A stretch of 64,000 bases of DNA from Mucilaginibacter straminoryzae (GCF_022953055.1 NZ_JALJEJ010000004.1:372001-436000); one strand, 5' to 3'; numbered from the stretch's first letter, positions 42,615 through 51,542 are shown. A program made the numbers and translations. The notes: generated by a model from the letters alone, not told the origin.

Positions 42615-42731
42615 GTTTTGATTTCGAATTTCGGACTTCGGATTTTCAATTTACCCTTCGACAGGCTCAGGGTGACATTTCATTGCACATCTGCCTATCT
42701 ACACATCAGCACATCTAAGTCACTCCCTCTC
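42615..42731. repeat. Short-period arrays and CCCTTCGACAGGCTCAGGG element after pheT
   Basis: Between pheT and the coiled-coil gene lie, in minus-strand order, the octamer array (42715-42684), a CCCTGAGCCTGTCGAAGGG palindrome (about 42653-42674), and an ATCCGAAGTCCGAAATTCG block (about 42620-42645). The last resembles a block 5 nt after the asd stop (about 57170-57201). Confidence 0.65.
42684..42715 (-). repeat. Phased octamer array downstream of pheT (GATGTGCA in gene sense)
   Basis: Four octamers in phase on the plus strand (TGCACATC, TGCCTATC, TACACATC, AGCACATC), ending 16 nt from the pheT stop codon. Same family and same gene-relative orientation as the array after radC. Confidence 0.7.
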
Positions 42732-45131
42732 TTATTTCCTTATCTCCGCTCCTGCTTCTTTGCCTAAATTATAAATTAATTTTTGCATTATGCTATCTAT
42801 CGCCTTGTCTGTCAGGGTTTTTTCTTCATCCTGCAATATAAAGCTTAGTGCATAGGATTTTTTACCCGCAGGTAATTTGTCCCCTTCATAAACGTCAAAA
42901 ACGCCTACTTCTTTTAACAGCTTGCGTTCTGTTTTCTGCGCAATCTGCTTTAGCTGATTAAAAGTCACCGCTTTATCAACCAACATAGACAGATCGCGGC
43001 GTACGGCCGGGAACTTCGAAACCTCCTGGTAAACGATCTTATTTTTCTGCGCCAGTTGCAGGATCAGATCGGCATCAAACAAGGCGAAAAATACTTCCTT
43101 CTCTACATCTGCCTTCTTCAAAGCTGCCTGCTGAACAGCACCAAACTTCACCAATGGTTTAGTTCCGCGGTAGCTGTATTGTAAGCCGTAAGCAAATTCT
43201 TCGCTGGTGGTATCCTCAATGGCATAATCCTTTACATTCAGGCGGTCTACCAGCTCATCTACAATACCCTTCAGGTGATAGAATGAAAGCGCTACCGGTT
43301 TTGTACCCCAATGCTCTGCTGCAGTATTGCCGGTCAGAAATAAAGATACCTGCCGCAGCTCGGTATACTTTTCGTCTTTTACGCTGTATACCTTACCAAA
43401 CTCGTAAAACTTCAGATCAGCATTCTTACGATTCTGGTTGTATGCAATAGCCTCCAAACCCGAATACAGCAAGGTCTGGCGCATGATGTCCAGATCACTG
43501 CTCAGCGGATTTAAGATCTTTACAGCATGATCGGGGTCTGTCGCGTAGGCAGAAGCCGTCAGCGAGTTGGTCAGGATCTCATTAAAGCCATTAGCTGTCA
43601 GCAGTTCAGAAATAATACGCTGAACGGTATCGCGCTCCGGTTTAACAGAAGTATTCAGCGATGCACGGATCTGCGTAGGAATTTCAATATTGTTGTAGCC
43701 ATAAATACGCAGCACTTCTTCGATCACGTCCACCTCACGGGTAACATCTACACGATACGGCGGAACGGATAGCAGTAAGCCTTCTTCATTCTCTTCCTCG
43801 ATGGCGATATCCAGCGATTGGATAATCTCTTTCATTTCCTCTGCCGCAATTTGCTTACCGATTAAACGGATGGCATTAGCATAATTGAACTGTACCTGGA
43901 AAGGTTCAACCTTAGCAGGGTAGATATCCGAAACTTCTGACGAGATGGTACCACCTGCGATTTCTTTGATCAGCAGGGCCGCGCGCTTTAGCGCAAACAG
44001 TGTAATATCCGGATCGGTGCCACGCTCGAAACGGAAAGAAGCATCCGTTTTTAAGCCGTGACGTTTAGAGGTTTTACGAACAGAAACCGGGTTAAAGTAA
44101 GCGCTTTCTAAAAACACCGCAGTTGTTTTTTCACTTACGCCCGAGGTTGCCCCGCCAAATACCCCGGCAATACACATGGGCTCTACAGCATTACAGATCA
44201 TCAGGTCGTCCGCGCTTAACTTGCGCTCTACACCATCCAGCGTTACAAATGGAGTACCTTCAGCACAGGTTTTAACAAGCACCTGGTTGCCGGTAATCGC
44301 ATCCGCATCAAAGGCATGTAATGGCTGCCCTAATTCGTGCAATACGTAATTGGTAATATCTACCACGTTGTTAATGGCGCGAACACCTATCACCGCCAAA
44401 CGTTCTTTTAACCATTTGGGCGATTCCTGCACGGTAACACCGGTAATGGTAACACTGGTATAACGCGGGCAAGCCTTGCTTTCGATAGTTACAGGGATGG
44501 TGCGACTTTCGTTCTCGACAGCAAAAGCAGAAACATCCGGCTTTTGGATATGCGTACGTAGAAAGGCAGCTATATCGCGTGCGGTACCTAAGTGGGAAGC
44601 CGCATCTGCACGATTTGGCGTCAAGCCGATCTCATACAGGTAATCATCATTCAGGTTGAAATATTCTTTTGCCAGGGTGCCAACTTCAGCGGTATCAGGC
44701 AATACCATAATCCCTTCGTGCGAAGTGCCTAAGCCGATCTCGTCATCTGCGCAGATCATTCCCTCAGAAACTTCCCCGCGTATTTTTGACTTATTGATCT
44801 TGAAAGGCTCGCCTTGCGTAGGGTAAACCGTTGTGCCTACGGTTGCTACCACGACTTTCTGACCTGCGGCCACATTGGGTGCGCCGCAAACGATCTGCAA
44901 GTCTTCCGCGCCGCCAACATCCACCTTAGTTACCCGCAGACGGTCTGCATTGGGATGCTGAACAGCTTCTTTTACATAGCCGATCACCAACCCTTCCAAT
45001 CCGCCTGGGATAGCCTGCACCTTCTCCAGGCTCTCTACCTCTAAACCGATACCGGTAAGGATATGCGAAAGCTCTGAAGGCGTTTTATCTGTTTGTATGA
45101 ACTCTTTTAACCAGTTATAAGAAATCTTCAT
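42732..45131 (-). CDS. pheT: Phenylalanyl-tRNA synthetase beta subunit
   Basis: 799 residues, normal length. N-terminal tRNA-binding (EMAP-like) domain at about 40-150 (VIGYVKEAVQHPNADRLRVTKVD), B3/B4 editing domain, B5 domain, catalytic-like core, and the C-terminal FDX-ACB anticodon-binding domain (KFPAVRRDLSMLVDK near 712). It pairs with PheS, whose gene is not in the window. A TATCTTTG -7-like box lies at 45152-45159, 20 nt before the ATG. Confidence 0.97.
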   Translation of the reverse strand: MKISYNWLKEFIQTDKTPSELSHILTGIGLEVESLEKVQAIPGGLEGLVIGYVKEAVQHPNADRLRVTKVDVGGAEDLQIVCGAPNVAAGQKVVVATVGTTVYPTQGEPFKINKSKIRGEVSEGMICADDEIGLGTSHEGIMVLPDTAEVGTLAKEYFNLNDDYLYEIGLTPNRADAASHLGTARDIAAFLRTHIQKPDVSAFAVENESRTIPVTIESKACPRYTSVTITGVTVQESPKWLKERLAVIGVRAINNVVDITNYVLHELGQPLHAFDADAITGNQVLVKTCAEGTPFVTLDGVERKLSADDLMICNAVEPMCIAGVFGGATSGVSEKTTAVFLESAYFNPVSVRKTSKRHGLKTDASFRFERGTDPDITLFALKRAALLIKEIAGGTISSEVSDIYPAKVEPFQVQFNYANAIRLIGKQIAAEEMKEIIQSLDIAIEEENEEGLLLSVPPYRVDVTREVDVIEEVLRIYGYNNIEIPTQIRASLNTSVKPERDTVQRIISELLTANGFNEILTNSLTASAYATDPDHAVKILNPLSSDLDIMRQTLLYSGLEAIAYNQNRKNADLKFYEFGKVYSVKDEKYTELRQVSLFLTGNTAAEHWGTKPVALSFYHLKGIVDELVDRLNVKDYAIEDTTSEEFAYGLQYSYRGTKPLVKFGAVQQAALKKADVEKEVFFALFDADLILQLAQKNKIVYQEVSKFPAVRRDLSMLVDKAVTFNQLKQIAQKTERKLLKEVGVFDVYEGDKLPAGKKSYALSFILQDEEKTLTDKAIDSIMQKLIYNLGKEAGAEIRK

Positions 45132-45686
45132 CCGTAATGGGGAATAATCGGCAAAGATAAGATTTTAGTCGGATGTCGGGTTTGGGATGTGAGATTTAGA
45201 AAATTCGATTTCACTAATGTAGAACAGTGGATGCAAGTGTTTTTTAGGTAGGATTTCTTCAAGCTACTTTGCCATAGCAGCAAAGTAGCCAAAGTGCCTA
45301 GCCGGCAATATGCTTTTTCTGCCGCACACTTCTTTCGCTCAAGCAATCCAGAACCACCGACAACGATAGCTGTTACCCCTACATCGTTCGCAATAGACCT
45401 TCGCTTCAGGTAACAGCTATAAGGTCGCTTGCCAGCGCTTCAGGCCTACTGTTCTGTCTTGCTTCTTTCCAAAAGTCGGTTGCCGGCGTTAGAAACAAAA
45501 AACTTTAGCGACGAACAGAACGTAAGCGTCTTAAGTGGTCGTATCGAATGCAAAATTGCATACTATCCCACTCCACCAACTTGCAGGAGAACTTTGAATT
45601 ACCTCTCCTTTTGGAGAGGGTTAGGGAGAGGTCCGCCGACAGATGCAGCGTTAGGATGCGTACTTTAAGATTTTACGACAATCTTT
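45132..45686. repeat. 555-bp intergenic region with a structured repeat element
   Basis: No gene supported. Three successive inverted repeats lie here: GCTACTTTGC/GCAAAGTAGC (45263-45289), ATAGCTGTTAC/GTAACAGCTAT (45366-45420) and GTTCTGT/ACAGAAC (45451-45521). A CCTCTCCTTTTGGAGAGG-type element is at about 45602-45632. The open frames across this region have no family likeness and are probably chance. Confidence 0.6.
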
Positions 45687-46031
45687 TTATTTAAAACTGA
45701 AAGGTATAGACAAGTTTCCAATCGAAACAGTATCACCGGAACTATAAATCTTAATATTACCTTCTGCCTTGCCTGTTTTACTTTGCCCGTTAAATTCTAT
45801 ATAATCAGCCATGATGGTTTTGTTACCATTGCTTATAGAAGCGTTACCGTAAAGCTTAATCATGTGTTGTTTTTCATCGAAATACGAGGAGTCTTTAGCG
45901 GTTGCTTTAAGCTGGCCTATTTCGAACTCAGGAGCCGAATGCGAATTTTTAAAAGAAGTTAAACTAAGTATTGCAAGTGATAGCACATAAGCCGACAGCG
46001 GGAATTTTACCGAAGAAAGTCTGTTAAGCAT
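45687..46031 (-). CDS. OstA/LptA-like periplasmic protein
   Basis: 114 residues: hydrophobic N-terminal signal or anchor (about 9-27), then an OstA/LptC-type beta-jellyroll strand pattern (FEIGQLKATAKDSSYFDEKQ; IKLYGNASISNGNKTIMADY; GKAEGNIKIYSSGDTVS). Proteins of this fold build the LPS transport bridge, but this one is short (one small OstA unit) and solitary, so a direct role in LPS export is only suggested. Confidence 0.65.
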   Translation of the reverse strand: MLNRLSSVKFPLSAYVLSLAILSLTSFKNSHSAPEFEIGQLKATAKDSSYFDEKQHMIKLYGNASISNGNKTIMADYIEFNGQSKTGKAEGNIKIYSSGDTVSIGNLSIPFSFK

Positions 46032-46079
46032 GGCATTAAGGTTAGTTTCCTATAAATATAGGCAAACTATTTCAAAACT

Positions 46080-46143
46080 TGCACATCTACTCATCTACAC
46101 ATCCCCCCATCTGCACATCCTCACATCTACTCATTTGCTCATC
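46080..46143 (-). repeat. Phased octamer array downstream of radC (GATGTGCA in gene sense)
   Basis: Eight octamers in perfect phase on the plus strand (TGCACATC, TACTCATC, TACACATC, CCCCCATC, TGCACATC, CTCACATC, TACTCATT, TGCTCATC), ending 6 nt from the radC stop. The CAT of each unit is invariant and the first two bases are free. Confidence 0.78.
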
Positions 46144-46149
46144 GAGACC

Positions 46150-46848
46150 CTACAACAACCCTTCATCAGCAAAGCTCAGGTAAGCATCGTCAGTCAGGAT
46201 CAGATGGTCGATTATTTTAATATCCAGGATCTTCCCGGCCTGGTACAATTTCTTGGTAAGGTCGATGTCTTGCTGGCTGGGTTTCAGGTTACCCGAAGGG
46301 TGGTTGTGGCAAAGCACAATACCAGAAGCCTGATGCTGAAGGGCTAACCCGAAAATTATTTTAGGATCGGCAACGGTGCCGGATAACCCGCCCTTGCTGA
46401 TCAGTTCCCTGGCTATTACTTTATTGCTGCGACTAAGCAACAATATCCAGAATTCTTCGTGGTTGATATCTACCAGGTGTCGTCGAAGGATTTGCCATGC
46501 TGAGTGGCTACTCACCACATGGTCCGGCGTTTTGGTTTCCGTTTCGTTTCTACGGCGGCCAAGTTCAAGCGCCGCGATAATGGAAATGGCCTTGGCTTCG
46601 CCTATACCTTTAAATTTAGACAGCTCGTTTACGGAGACCTTCCCCAGCTTATTCAGATCGTTTCCGTAATGATGCAGTATACGCTTGCTCAGCTCTACCG
46701 CGCTTTCGTCGCGGTTACCCGACCCGATCAGGATAGCAATCAGTTCAGCATCGCTCAGTGCTCTTCGCCCCTGAACATTTAATTTTTCGCGCGGACGGTC
46801 TTCCTCGGCCCAGGCCTTAATGCTGATCTTGTTTTCGTATGCTTCCAC
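46150..46848 (-). CDS. radC: RadC family JAB-domain protein
   Basis: About 232 residues from GTG 46848. N-terminal RadC helices with an HhH (SKFKGIGEAKAISIIAALEL), then the JAB/MPN domain with the metal motif CHNHPSGNLKPSQQDID. Despite its name, a DNA-repair role is doubtful; relatives are linked to transformation or have unknown function. The frame is open to 46893, but that start lies inside the rpsT terminator hairpin and the extra residues do not fit the family, so the GTG before EAYENKISIKAWAEEDRPRE is preferred. Confidence 0.88.
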   Translation of the reverse strand: MEAYENKISIKAWAEEDRPREKLNVQGRRALSDAELIAILIGSGNRDESAVELSKRILHHYGNDLNKLGKVSVNELSKFKGIGEAKAISIIAALELGRRRNETETKTPDHVVSSHSAWQILRRHLVDINHEEFWILLLSRSNKVIARELISKGGLSGTVADPKIIFGLALQHQASGIVLCHNHPSGNLKPSQQDIDLTKKLYQAGKILDIKIIDHLILTDDAYLSFADEGLL

Positions 46849-46877
46849 GGGAGTAAAATAGAAAAATATACCGCAAC

Positions 46878-46906
46878 AAAAAAGGGATAGCACTGGCTAT
46901 CCCTTT
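46878..46906 (-). terminator. Terminator of rpsT
   Basis: AAAGGGATAGC (46881-46891) and GCTATCCCTTT (46896-46906) form a perfect 11-bp stem; on the minus strand a T run follows. It lies 24 bp after the rpsT stop. Confidence 0.92.
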
Positions 46907-46929
46907 CTAAAATATTACTTAAACGAAGC

Positions 46930-47184
46930 TTATGCTAAACCGTTAACGAATTTGGTTAACTTAGATTTGTTGTTAGAAGCTTTGTTTTTGTGGATTACGT
47001 TTTTCTTAGCTAAACGGTCAAGCATAGAAATAACTTTCGGTAAAAGCGTAGTTGCTTCTGCCTTGGTTGTAGCCGCTCTTAATTTCTTAATAGCAGTTCT
47101 TGTAGTTTTAGCCTGATATCTGTTACGCAGACGCTTCGCAGCGTTAGCCCTGATTCTTTTAATTGCTGATTTATGATTTGCCAT
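46930..47184 (-). CDS. rpsT: 30S ribosomal protein S20
   Basis: 84 residues, strongly basic, all-helical. [21 protein letters not shown] at the start and [19 protein letters not shown] at the end are typical S20 segments. It binds 16S rRNA in the small subunit. Monocistronic, with a consensus promoter and its own terminator. Confidence 0.97.
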   Translation of the reverse strand: MANHKSAIKRIRANAAKRLRNRYQAKTTRTAIKKLRAATTKAEATTLLPKVISMLDRLAKKNVIHKNKASNNKSKLTKFVNGLA

Positions 47185-47218
47185 TTTTAGCTAAGTATTC
47201 TTTATTATTTTCGGACTG

Positions 47219-47250
47219 CAAATATAGGATGATTATATTTAATTTTCAAA
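47219..47250 (-). promoter_or_regulatory. Promoter of rpsT
   Basis: On the minus strand TTTG (47250-47247), 20-nt spacer, TATATTTG (47226-47219): both boxes of the Bacteroidota housekeeping consensus are exact. The leader to the ATG is about 30 nt. Confidence 0.75.
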
Positions 47251-47291
47251 CTCCTTTTGAAAAATTTTAATCCACATTCCTATTTATCTGC

Positions 47292-47996
47292 TTAGTCGTT
47301 AACGCTTTGCTGTTGGCCATGGGCAATAAAAGCAAGGCTTAAAGCGCTGTTACCGCTTCCGCCGCTAACCCCCTTCACCAAAACGGTGTAGGTTTTTCCG
47401 GCTTCAACCGTGTAATTACCGCTTAAATTCAACAGTGATCCTAACACTCTTACACTTACGCTTCCCGGGTTTACTTCTGTAAAACCAGTTGCAGAGCGGT
47501 AAGCCTGCGAAGAAAATGTTACTGTACTATTAACCGCAACATCCACATTCGAGAGATTAGGGGCTGCATGCACAAAACGAATGCGCGCTTTGCCTGCAGA
47601 CGGTGCAGTACCGTCGTCTTTCGCAAGCACTAAAGCCAATGCATTGTTAGGCCCCACCAGGTAACCGGTGTACGCTACGCTGGCATCAAGCTGATGCGTC
47701 CCGCTGGCAATGGTTGTACCAGCCGAGTTTTTAACCTCCAGGGATTGTTCGCCGATATACGTTTTGTAGTAGCCAGAAGCAGCGCTGAAACCTACAGGCG
47801 ATGGCGTACGAAGCGTACCCGCCACATACAAGCTGACATTCCCCGCGTCCGGGCTGGCATTGATCAGATTCACCTGGGCTGAGGCAGTACCCTTAAAATC
47901 ATACTGATTGTCTTTTTTGCACGAGCTAAACCCCGCGACTAACGCTAATAATGCGATAAAAAGATACTTTGTAGAGAAGGAAAACTTGTTTTTCAT
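47292..47996 (-). CDS. DUF4397 lipoprotein
   Basis: 234 residues: signal peptide with lipobox GFSSCKKDN (about 22-30), then a DUF4397 beta-sandwich pair (VNLINASPDAGNVSLYVAGT; ARIRFVHAAPNLSNVDVAVN; SGNYTVEAGKTYTVLVKG). DUF4397 proteins are surface-exposed lipoproteins of Bacteroidota without known function. Two more members lie at 49993 and 50757 on the same strand. Confidence 0.88.
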   Translation of the reverse strand: MKNKFSFSTKYLFIALLALVAGFSSCKKDNQYDFKGTASAQVNLINASPDAGNVSLYVAGTLRTPSPVGFSAASGYYKTYIGEQSLEVKNSAGTTIASGTHQLDASVAYTGYLVGPNNALALVLAKDDGTAPSAGKARIRFVHAAPNLSNVDVAVNSTVTFSSQAYRSATGFTEVNPGSVSVRVLGSLLNLSGNYTVEAGKTYTVLVKGVSGGSGNSALSLAFIAHGQQQSVND

Positions 47997-48148
47997 AAGA
48001 AATGAGTTAGTTGATTTGAATTAATGGTTTTAGATGTAACAAACTCGTGATTTAACGAAAGGGAAAGTTTTTTATTTCCAACGACACTCTATTACACCGC
48101 AAGCAACAACTCAACCTATTGGAAGGCAGGGCGATAAAATGAAAATAA

Positions 48149-48179
48149 TTTTGAGGCCGGGCACCTGTTTGTATCTTTA
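48149..48179 (+). promoter_or_regulatory. Promoter-like boxes before the phospholipase C-like gene
   Basis: TTTTG (48149-48153), 18-nt spacer, TATCTTTA (48172-48179, one mismatch to TAnnTTTG), 4 nt before the GTG start. Confidence 0.4.
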
Positions 48180-48183
48180 AACA

Positions 48184-49140
48184 GTGAAATCAATCCTACG
48201 GCTTTGTCTTGCCATCCTTCTGCTCTTCATTTGCTGTTCATGGGGTTTTTACGCTCATTATAAAATACACCGGCTTGCTGTTTATACGCTTCCTAAAGGC
48301 ATGGCTGCATTTTACAAAAGCAACATCGATTACCTGACAGCACACGCGATAACCGCAGATAAACGGCGATATACGGATAGCACCGAAGCGCCGCGGCATT
48401 TCTTTGATGCCGACTTTTACGGAAAAACCCCCTTTAAAACCGTGCCGCACAAATGGCAGCAAGCAGCAGACAAATATTGTGCAGATACACTGGTAAAATA
48501 CGGCACTGTTCCGTGGACCATCCAATACCAATATTATAAACTGGTACGGGCTTTTAAAGAGCACGACACCACCGGCATACTTCATACCTCGGCAGACCTT
48601 GGGCATTACATTTCTGACGCTTGCGTCCCCCTGCACCTGACCACGAACTACGACGGGCAACTGACCAACCAGAAAGGATTGCATGCCTTATGGGAGAGCC
48701 GCCTGCCCGAGCAATTTGCAGATAGCTACCATTTATATACGGGCAAGGCCAGATATATCGATAACCCACTTTCAACGGCTTTTATTATTTGCCGAAGCTC
48801 TTTTAAAAGCGTCGACTCCGTTGTGCACTTAGAGAAGCAGTTAAGCAAGAATTTCCCGGCAGATCAGAAATACAGCGTGCAACAGCGCGGCGAAAGGAAA
48901 GTTACCGACTACTCCCCTGCCTATTGCAAAGCATACCATCAGTTGCTGAAAGGCATGGTAGAACGCCGTATGCGTACGGCAATATTAATGGTGGGTAGTT
49001 TCTGGTACTCGGCCTGGGTGGATGCCGGCCAGCCGGATTTAAATAAGTTGATTGCTGCTCCGTTAACTCCCGGTCAAAAAGCAAGGCTTGATGCAGAAGA
49101 AGCAAAGTTTAAACAGGTGGTAGCCATTAGAAAGCATTAA
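48184..49140 (+). CDS. Zinc-dependent phospholipase C / S1-P1 nuclease-like protein
   Basis: 318 residues with a GTG start and a signal peptide cleaved before W20, the N-terminal tryptophan that ligates zinc in this fold. Candidate zinc ligands follow in the family order: H25/H29, RHFFDAD (H72, D75), HTSADLGHYISD (H134, H141, D145), PLH (H151), and HALWE (H167, E171). All are present, so the metal centre is probably intact. The fold includes bacterial phospholipase C and S1/P1 nucleases; the substrate is not decided by the motifs. The gene stands alone between two minus-strand genes. Confidence 0.82.
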   Translation: MKSILRLCLAILLLFICCSWGFYAHYKIHRLAVYTLPKGMAAFYKSNIDYLTAHAITADKRRYTDSTEAPRHFFDADFYGKTPFKTVPHKWQQAADKYCADTLVKYGTVPWTIQYQYYKLVRAFKEHDTTGILHTSADLGHYISDACVPLHLTTNYDGQLTNQKGLHALWESRLPEQFADSYHLYTGKARYIDNPLSTAFIICRSSFKSVDSVVHLEKQLSKNFPADQKYSVQQRGERKVTDYSPAYCKAYHQLLKGMVERRMRTAILMVGSFWYSAWVDAGQPDLNKLIAAPLTPGQKARLDAEEAKFKQVVAIRKH

Positions 49141-49149
49141 AAAAAACAA

Positions 49150-49265
49150 AGTAGCAACAGAACATTTTGTCATCTCGATCCGTCAGTTGGCGGAGAGAGA
49201 TCTTCTTAGACAGGCATTTTGAAGAATATTTCTCCCGCTTGCAGCGAGTCGAAACGACATGATTT
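49150..49265. repeat. Dispersed GTCATCTCGA-type repeat
   Basis: Between two convergent genes: GTCATCTCGATCCGTCAG .. GAGAGATCTTCTT on the left and ATTTCTCCCGCTTGCAGCG .. GAAACGACA on the right, the two halves of a common dispersed element in opposite orientations. Confidence 0.5.
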
Positions 49266-49288
49266 TATTAAGACGGCAACGACCGTTC

Positions 49289-49942
49289 CTATCGTACCTC
49301 TGCAGGCTTTCTTCTGCTCTTGATAATGCCCACAATAACCGGCACTAAAGAAACTACAATAATACCCAGTGTAATGATTGAAAAATGGTTCTTGAAGAAA
49401 GGAAGGTTTCCGAAAAGATATCCTGCAAACAAGAAGATCAAAATCCATGCAGCGCCGCCAATAATATTGTAAAGGCTGTAACGCAGTATCGGCATGCAGC
49501 CAACACCCGCAACAAAAGGCGCTACAGTACGAATGATGGGAATGAAGCGACTTAAAATAACCGCAATACCACCATGTTTCTCAAAAAAAGCTTCTGTTTT
49601 CTGGTAATACTCCAGCTTTAATATCTTGTTCTCTGGCTTGAACACTTTTTTACCTAAGAACCTGCCTAAAAAATAATTCACGGTATTACCCGCAAAGGCA
49701 GCCACAACGAGTATCAATGCCAGCAGTTCGATATTTAAGCCAGTATGCCCGGCTGCGATTAATGCCCCTGCGGCAAAAAGCAATGAGTCGCCCGGAAGGA
49801 ATGGGGTAACTACAAAGCCGGTTTCGGCAAAAATAATGGCGAATAAAATTAAATAGGTAAGGCCCTGATAGTCCTGGATAATTGCGCCAAGCTCTTTATC
49901 GATATGCAGGATAAAGTGGATGATGTGCTGTATGTATTCCAA
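49289..49942 (-). CDS. DedA family membrane protein
   Basis: 217 residues, about five hydrophobic segments, with the DedA/SNARE-associated signature (FAETGFVVTPFLPGDSLLFAAG; GRFLGKKVF; FFEKHGGIAVILSRFIPIIRT). DedA proteins move undecaprenyl phosphate or phospholipids across the membrane. Acidic E (FAETGF) and the FxPxxR motif are kept, so it should be functional. Confidence 0.92.
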   Translation of the reverse strand: MEYIQHIIHFILHIDKELGAIIQDYQGLTYLILFAIIFAETGFVVTPFLPGDSLLFAAGALIAAGHTGLNIELLALILVVAAFAGNTVNYFLGRFLGKKVFKPENKILKLEYYQKTEAFFEKHGGIAVILSRFIPIIRTVAPFVAGVGCMPILRYSLYNIIGGAAWILIFLFAGYLFGNLPFFKNHFSIITLGIIVVSLVPVIVGIIKSRRKPAEVR

Positions 49943-49992
49943 CGCGTTTTAGAGTTTGGGCAAAAATAACAATCTCGGTAAACTTATACTTA

Positions 49993-50748
49993 TTATTTAT
50001 TGGTAATTAAACCCGCTGTAAACTGGGCGGTATCCGTACGCCCCAATACCCCAAACCCTGTAAGCGTATAAAACCGTCCGTCTGCTACGGTGACCGGGTT
50101 TACACGTGCCTGGATGGTATTCTGGTCGCCATGAATAAATATCTTCATATCATAATTACCAGCAGGCAGTTCAACAAATTTCGAATTGCTTAAATACTTA
50201 ATATCATCAAAAAGTTTCTGCCCGTTAGCATACACATCCAGCGAAGTTGAACCCGGAGAAGCATTCAAGAACCGAACCTTACCCCTGCCGACTGCGGGTA
50301 CTGCATCTGTATCTGTTAAAAAGATCGTTTTTAACGTACTGTTGGTTAAAAATCCGGTAAGAAAAATCGAGTATTTCCCGTTCTTTTGTGGAAGGCTGTC
50401 GACAGTGGCTAAAGTTACCTTTGTCCCCCCGGTAGAACGGAACTGCACAGGATAATTCACATCACTTATATAAAAATAACTCAGGGAATTTAAGGTCGAG
50501 CCGCTTACCGGATACCTGAAAATAGCACCGGCACTTGTAGTAGAAGTAGCCTGTATCCGATTATTAATGTAAACACTTACGGGCAGCGCGTCGGGACTAA
50601 GGTTGGCAACTACTACCCTGGTATTATTGGTATTAGGGCTTGATGCATCTGTAGATTTTCCGCAAGAGTTAAGCAAGGGAATAGCAAAAACAGCAAGCAG
50701 CACGCCTGCCATTAACCGGATAAAATATCTGCTGCTTCTTTCAATCAT
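49993..50748 (-). CDS. DUF4397 lipoprotein
   Basis: 251 residues: signal peptide with lipobox LLNSCGKS (about 25-32) and DUF4397 strands (VVVANLSPDALPVSVYINNR; VRFLNASPGSTSLDVYANGQ; DGRFYTLTGFGV). Follows the 50757 gene by 8 bp on the same strand, so the two form an operon. No known function. Confidence 0.86.
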   Translation of the reverse strand: MIERSSRYFIRLMAGVLLAVFAIPLLNSCGKSTDASSPNTNNTRVVVANLSPDALPVSVYINNRIQATSTTSAGAIFRYPVSGSTLNSLSYFYISDVNYPVQFRSTGGTKVTLATVDSLPQKNGKYSIFLTGFLTNSTLKTIFLTDTDAVPAVGRGKVRFLNASPGSTSLDVYANGQKLFDDIKYLSNSKFVELPAGNYDMKIFIHGDQNTIQARVNPVTVADGRFYTLTGFGVLGRTDTAQFTAGLITNK

Positions 50749-50756
50749 TGCCTTAC

Positions 50757-51434
50757 TTATTGGTTGGTAAATAAATTTATGGTTAAAGCAGATCTGCCTG
50801 TCCCATCGGGCACACCCTTAATGTAAAGTGTATAAATGCTTCCGTTATTTAAGGTAAACTGCTGCGAGGCCTTTAATGTCTGCGTACCGGCAAGGTATAC
50901 CTTCACGGTAGTAAGCCCGGATACAAAATGCTTAAACGGACTGGCGCTTTTAAAGGCATAGTTACTAAAACCCTTACTGCCCGACACAACCACATCCAGT
51001 GCCGGTGCATTGGCAGAGGTGTGCACGAAGCGAACAGTAGCACTATCTGTTGCGCTTACTTTGGTAAGGCTGTCTTTAACCAGGAACGTCTGATCGGCAG
51101 AGCCTCCACCTATAAAAACCGAATAATTAGTGCTATCTATTAAATTAAGATTTTTTGTAAAGTACACCTGGGATTGCAAACGCCGCTTAACCTGATAATC
51201 ATTCTGCCCGGCAGGTACCGTTAGGTAACCTGTTGAACCACCCGGGTAAATATCAGTGGTGTTATTCTGCCGTGTACCGTTCAGGTAAAAGTTAAGCGTA
51301 TCTGTTGTCCCGTTCACCACGTTTAAATAAGTAGAAGTAGCATCGCTATTAGGCGGTACATCGTATTGCTTTTTGCACGAAAATATCACGGCAAAACATA
51401 ATAACAGACAACTAATGCTATAACGGTTTTTCAT
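50757..51434 (-). CDS. DUF4397 lipoprotein
   Basis: 225 residues: signal peptide with lipobox IFSCKKQ (about 17-23) and DUF4397 strands (TYLNVVNGTTDTLNFYLNGT; VRFVHTSANAPALDVVVSGS; NNGSIYTLYIKGV). It is the upstream gene of a pair with the DUF4397 gene at 49993. The third family member lies 2.7 kb further on the same strand. Confidence 0.86.
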   Translation of the reverse strand: MKNRYSISCLLLCFAVIFSCKKQYDVPPNSDATSTYLNVVNGTTDTLNFYLNGTRQNNTTDIYPGGSTGYLTVPAGQNDYQVKRRLQSQVYFTKNLNLIDSTNYSVFIGGGSADQTFLVKDSLTKVSATDSATVRFVHTSANAPALDVVVSGSKGFSNYAFKSASPFKHFVSGLTTVKVYLAGTQTLKASQQFTLNNGSIYTLYIKGVPDGTGRSALTINLFTNQ

Positions 51435-51487
51435 CGGTGTTTACGCCCCTCTATTAACTAAATCTCGGCGTATTTAGTATCAATTAA

Positions 51488-51516
51488 CAAAAAAGTCCGG
51501 CTGTTTACTTCCGGAC
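51488..51516 (-). terminator. Terminator of dnaN
   Basis: GTCCGG (51495-51500) pairs with CCGGAC (51511-51516); on the minus strand Ts follow. It lies 26 bp after the dnaN stop. Confidence 0.75.
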
Positions 51517-51542
51517 CTATTAATTATTCATTTAAAGTACGC

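Noticed and set aside
45128..45346. 72-codon minus-strand frame overlapping the pheT start
   Set aside because: It crosses the inverted repeat at 45263-45289 and has no domain; the pheT start is well placed without it.
45429..45668. 79-codon frame in the gap upstream of pheT
   Set aside because: Composed of dispersed repeats (including a CCTCTCC..GGAGAGG element); no likeness to any protein.
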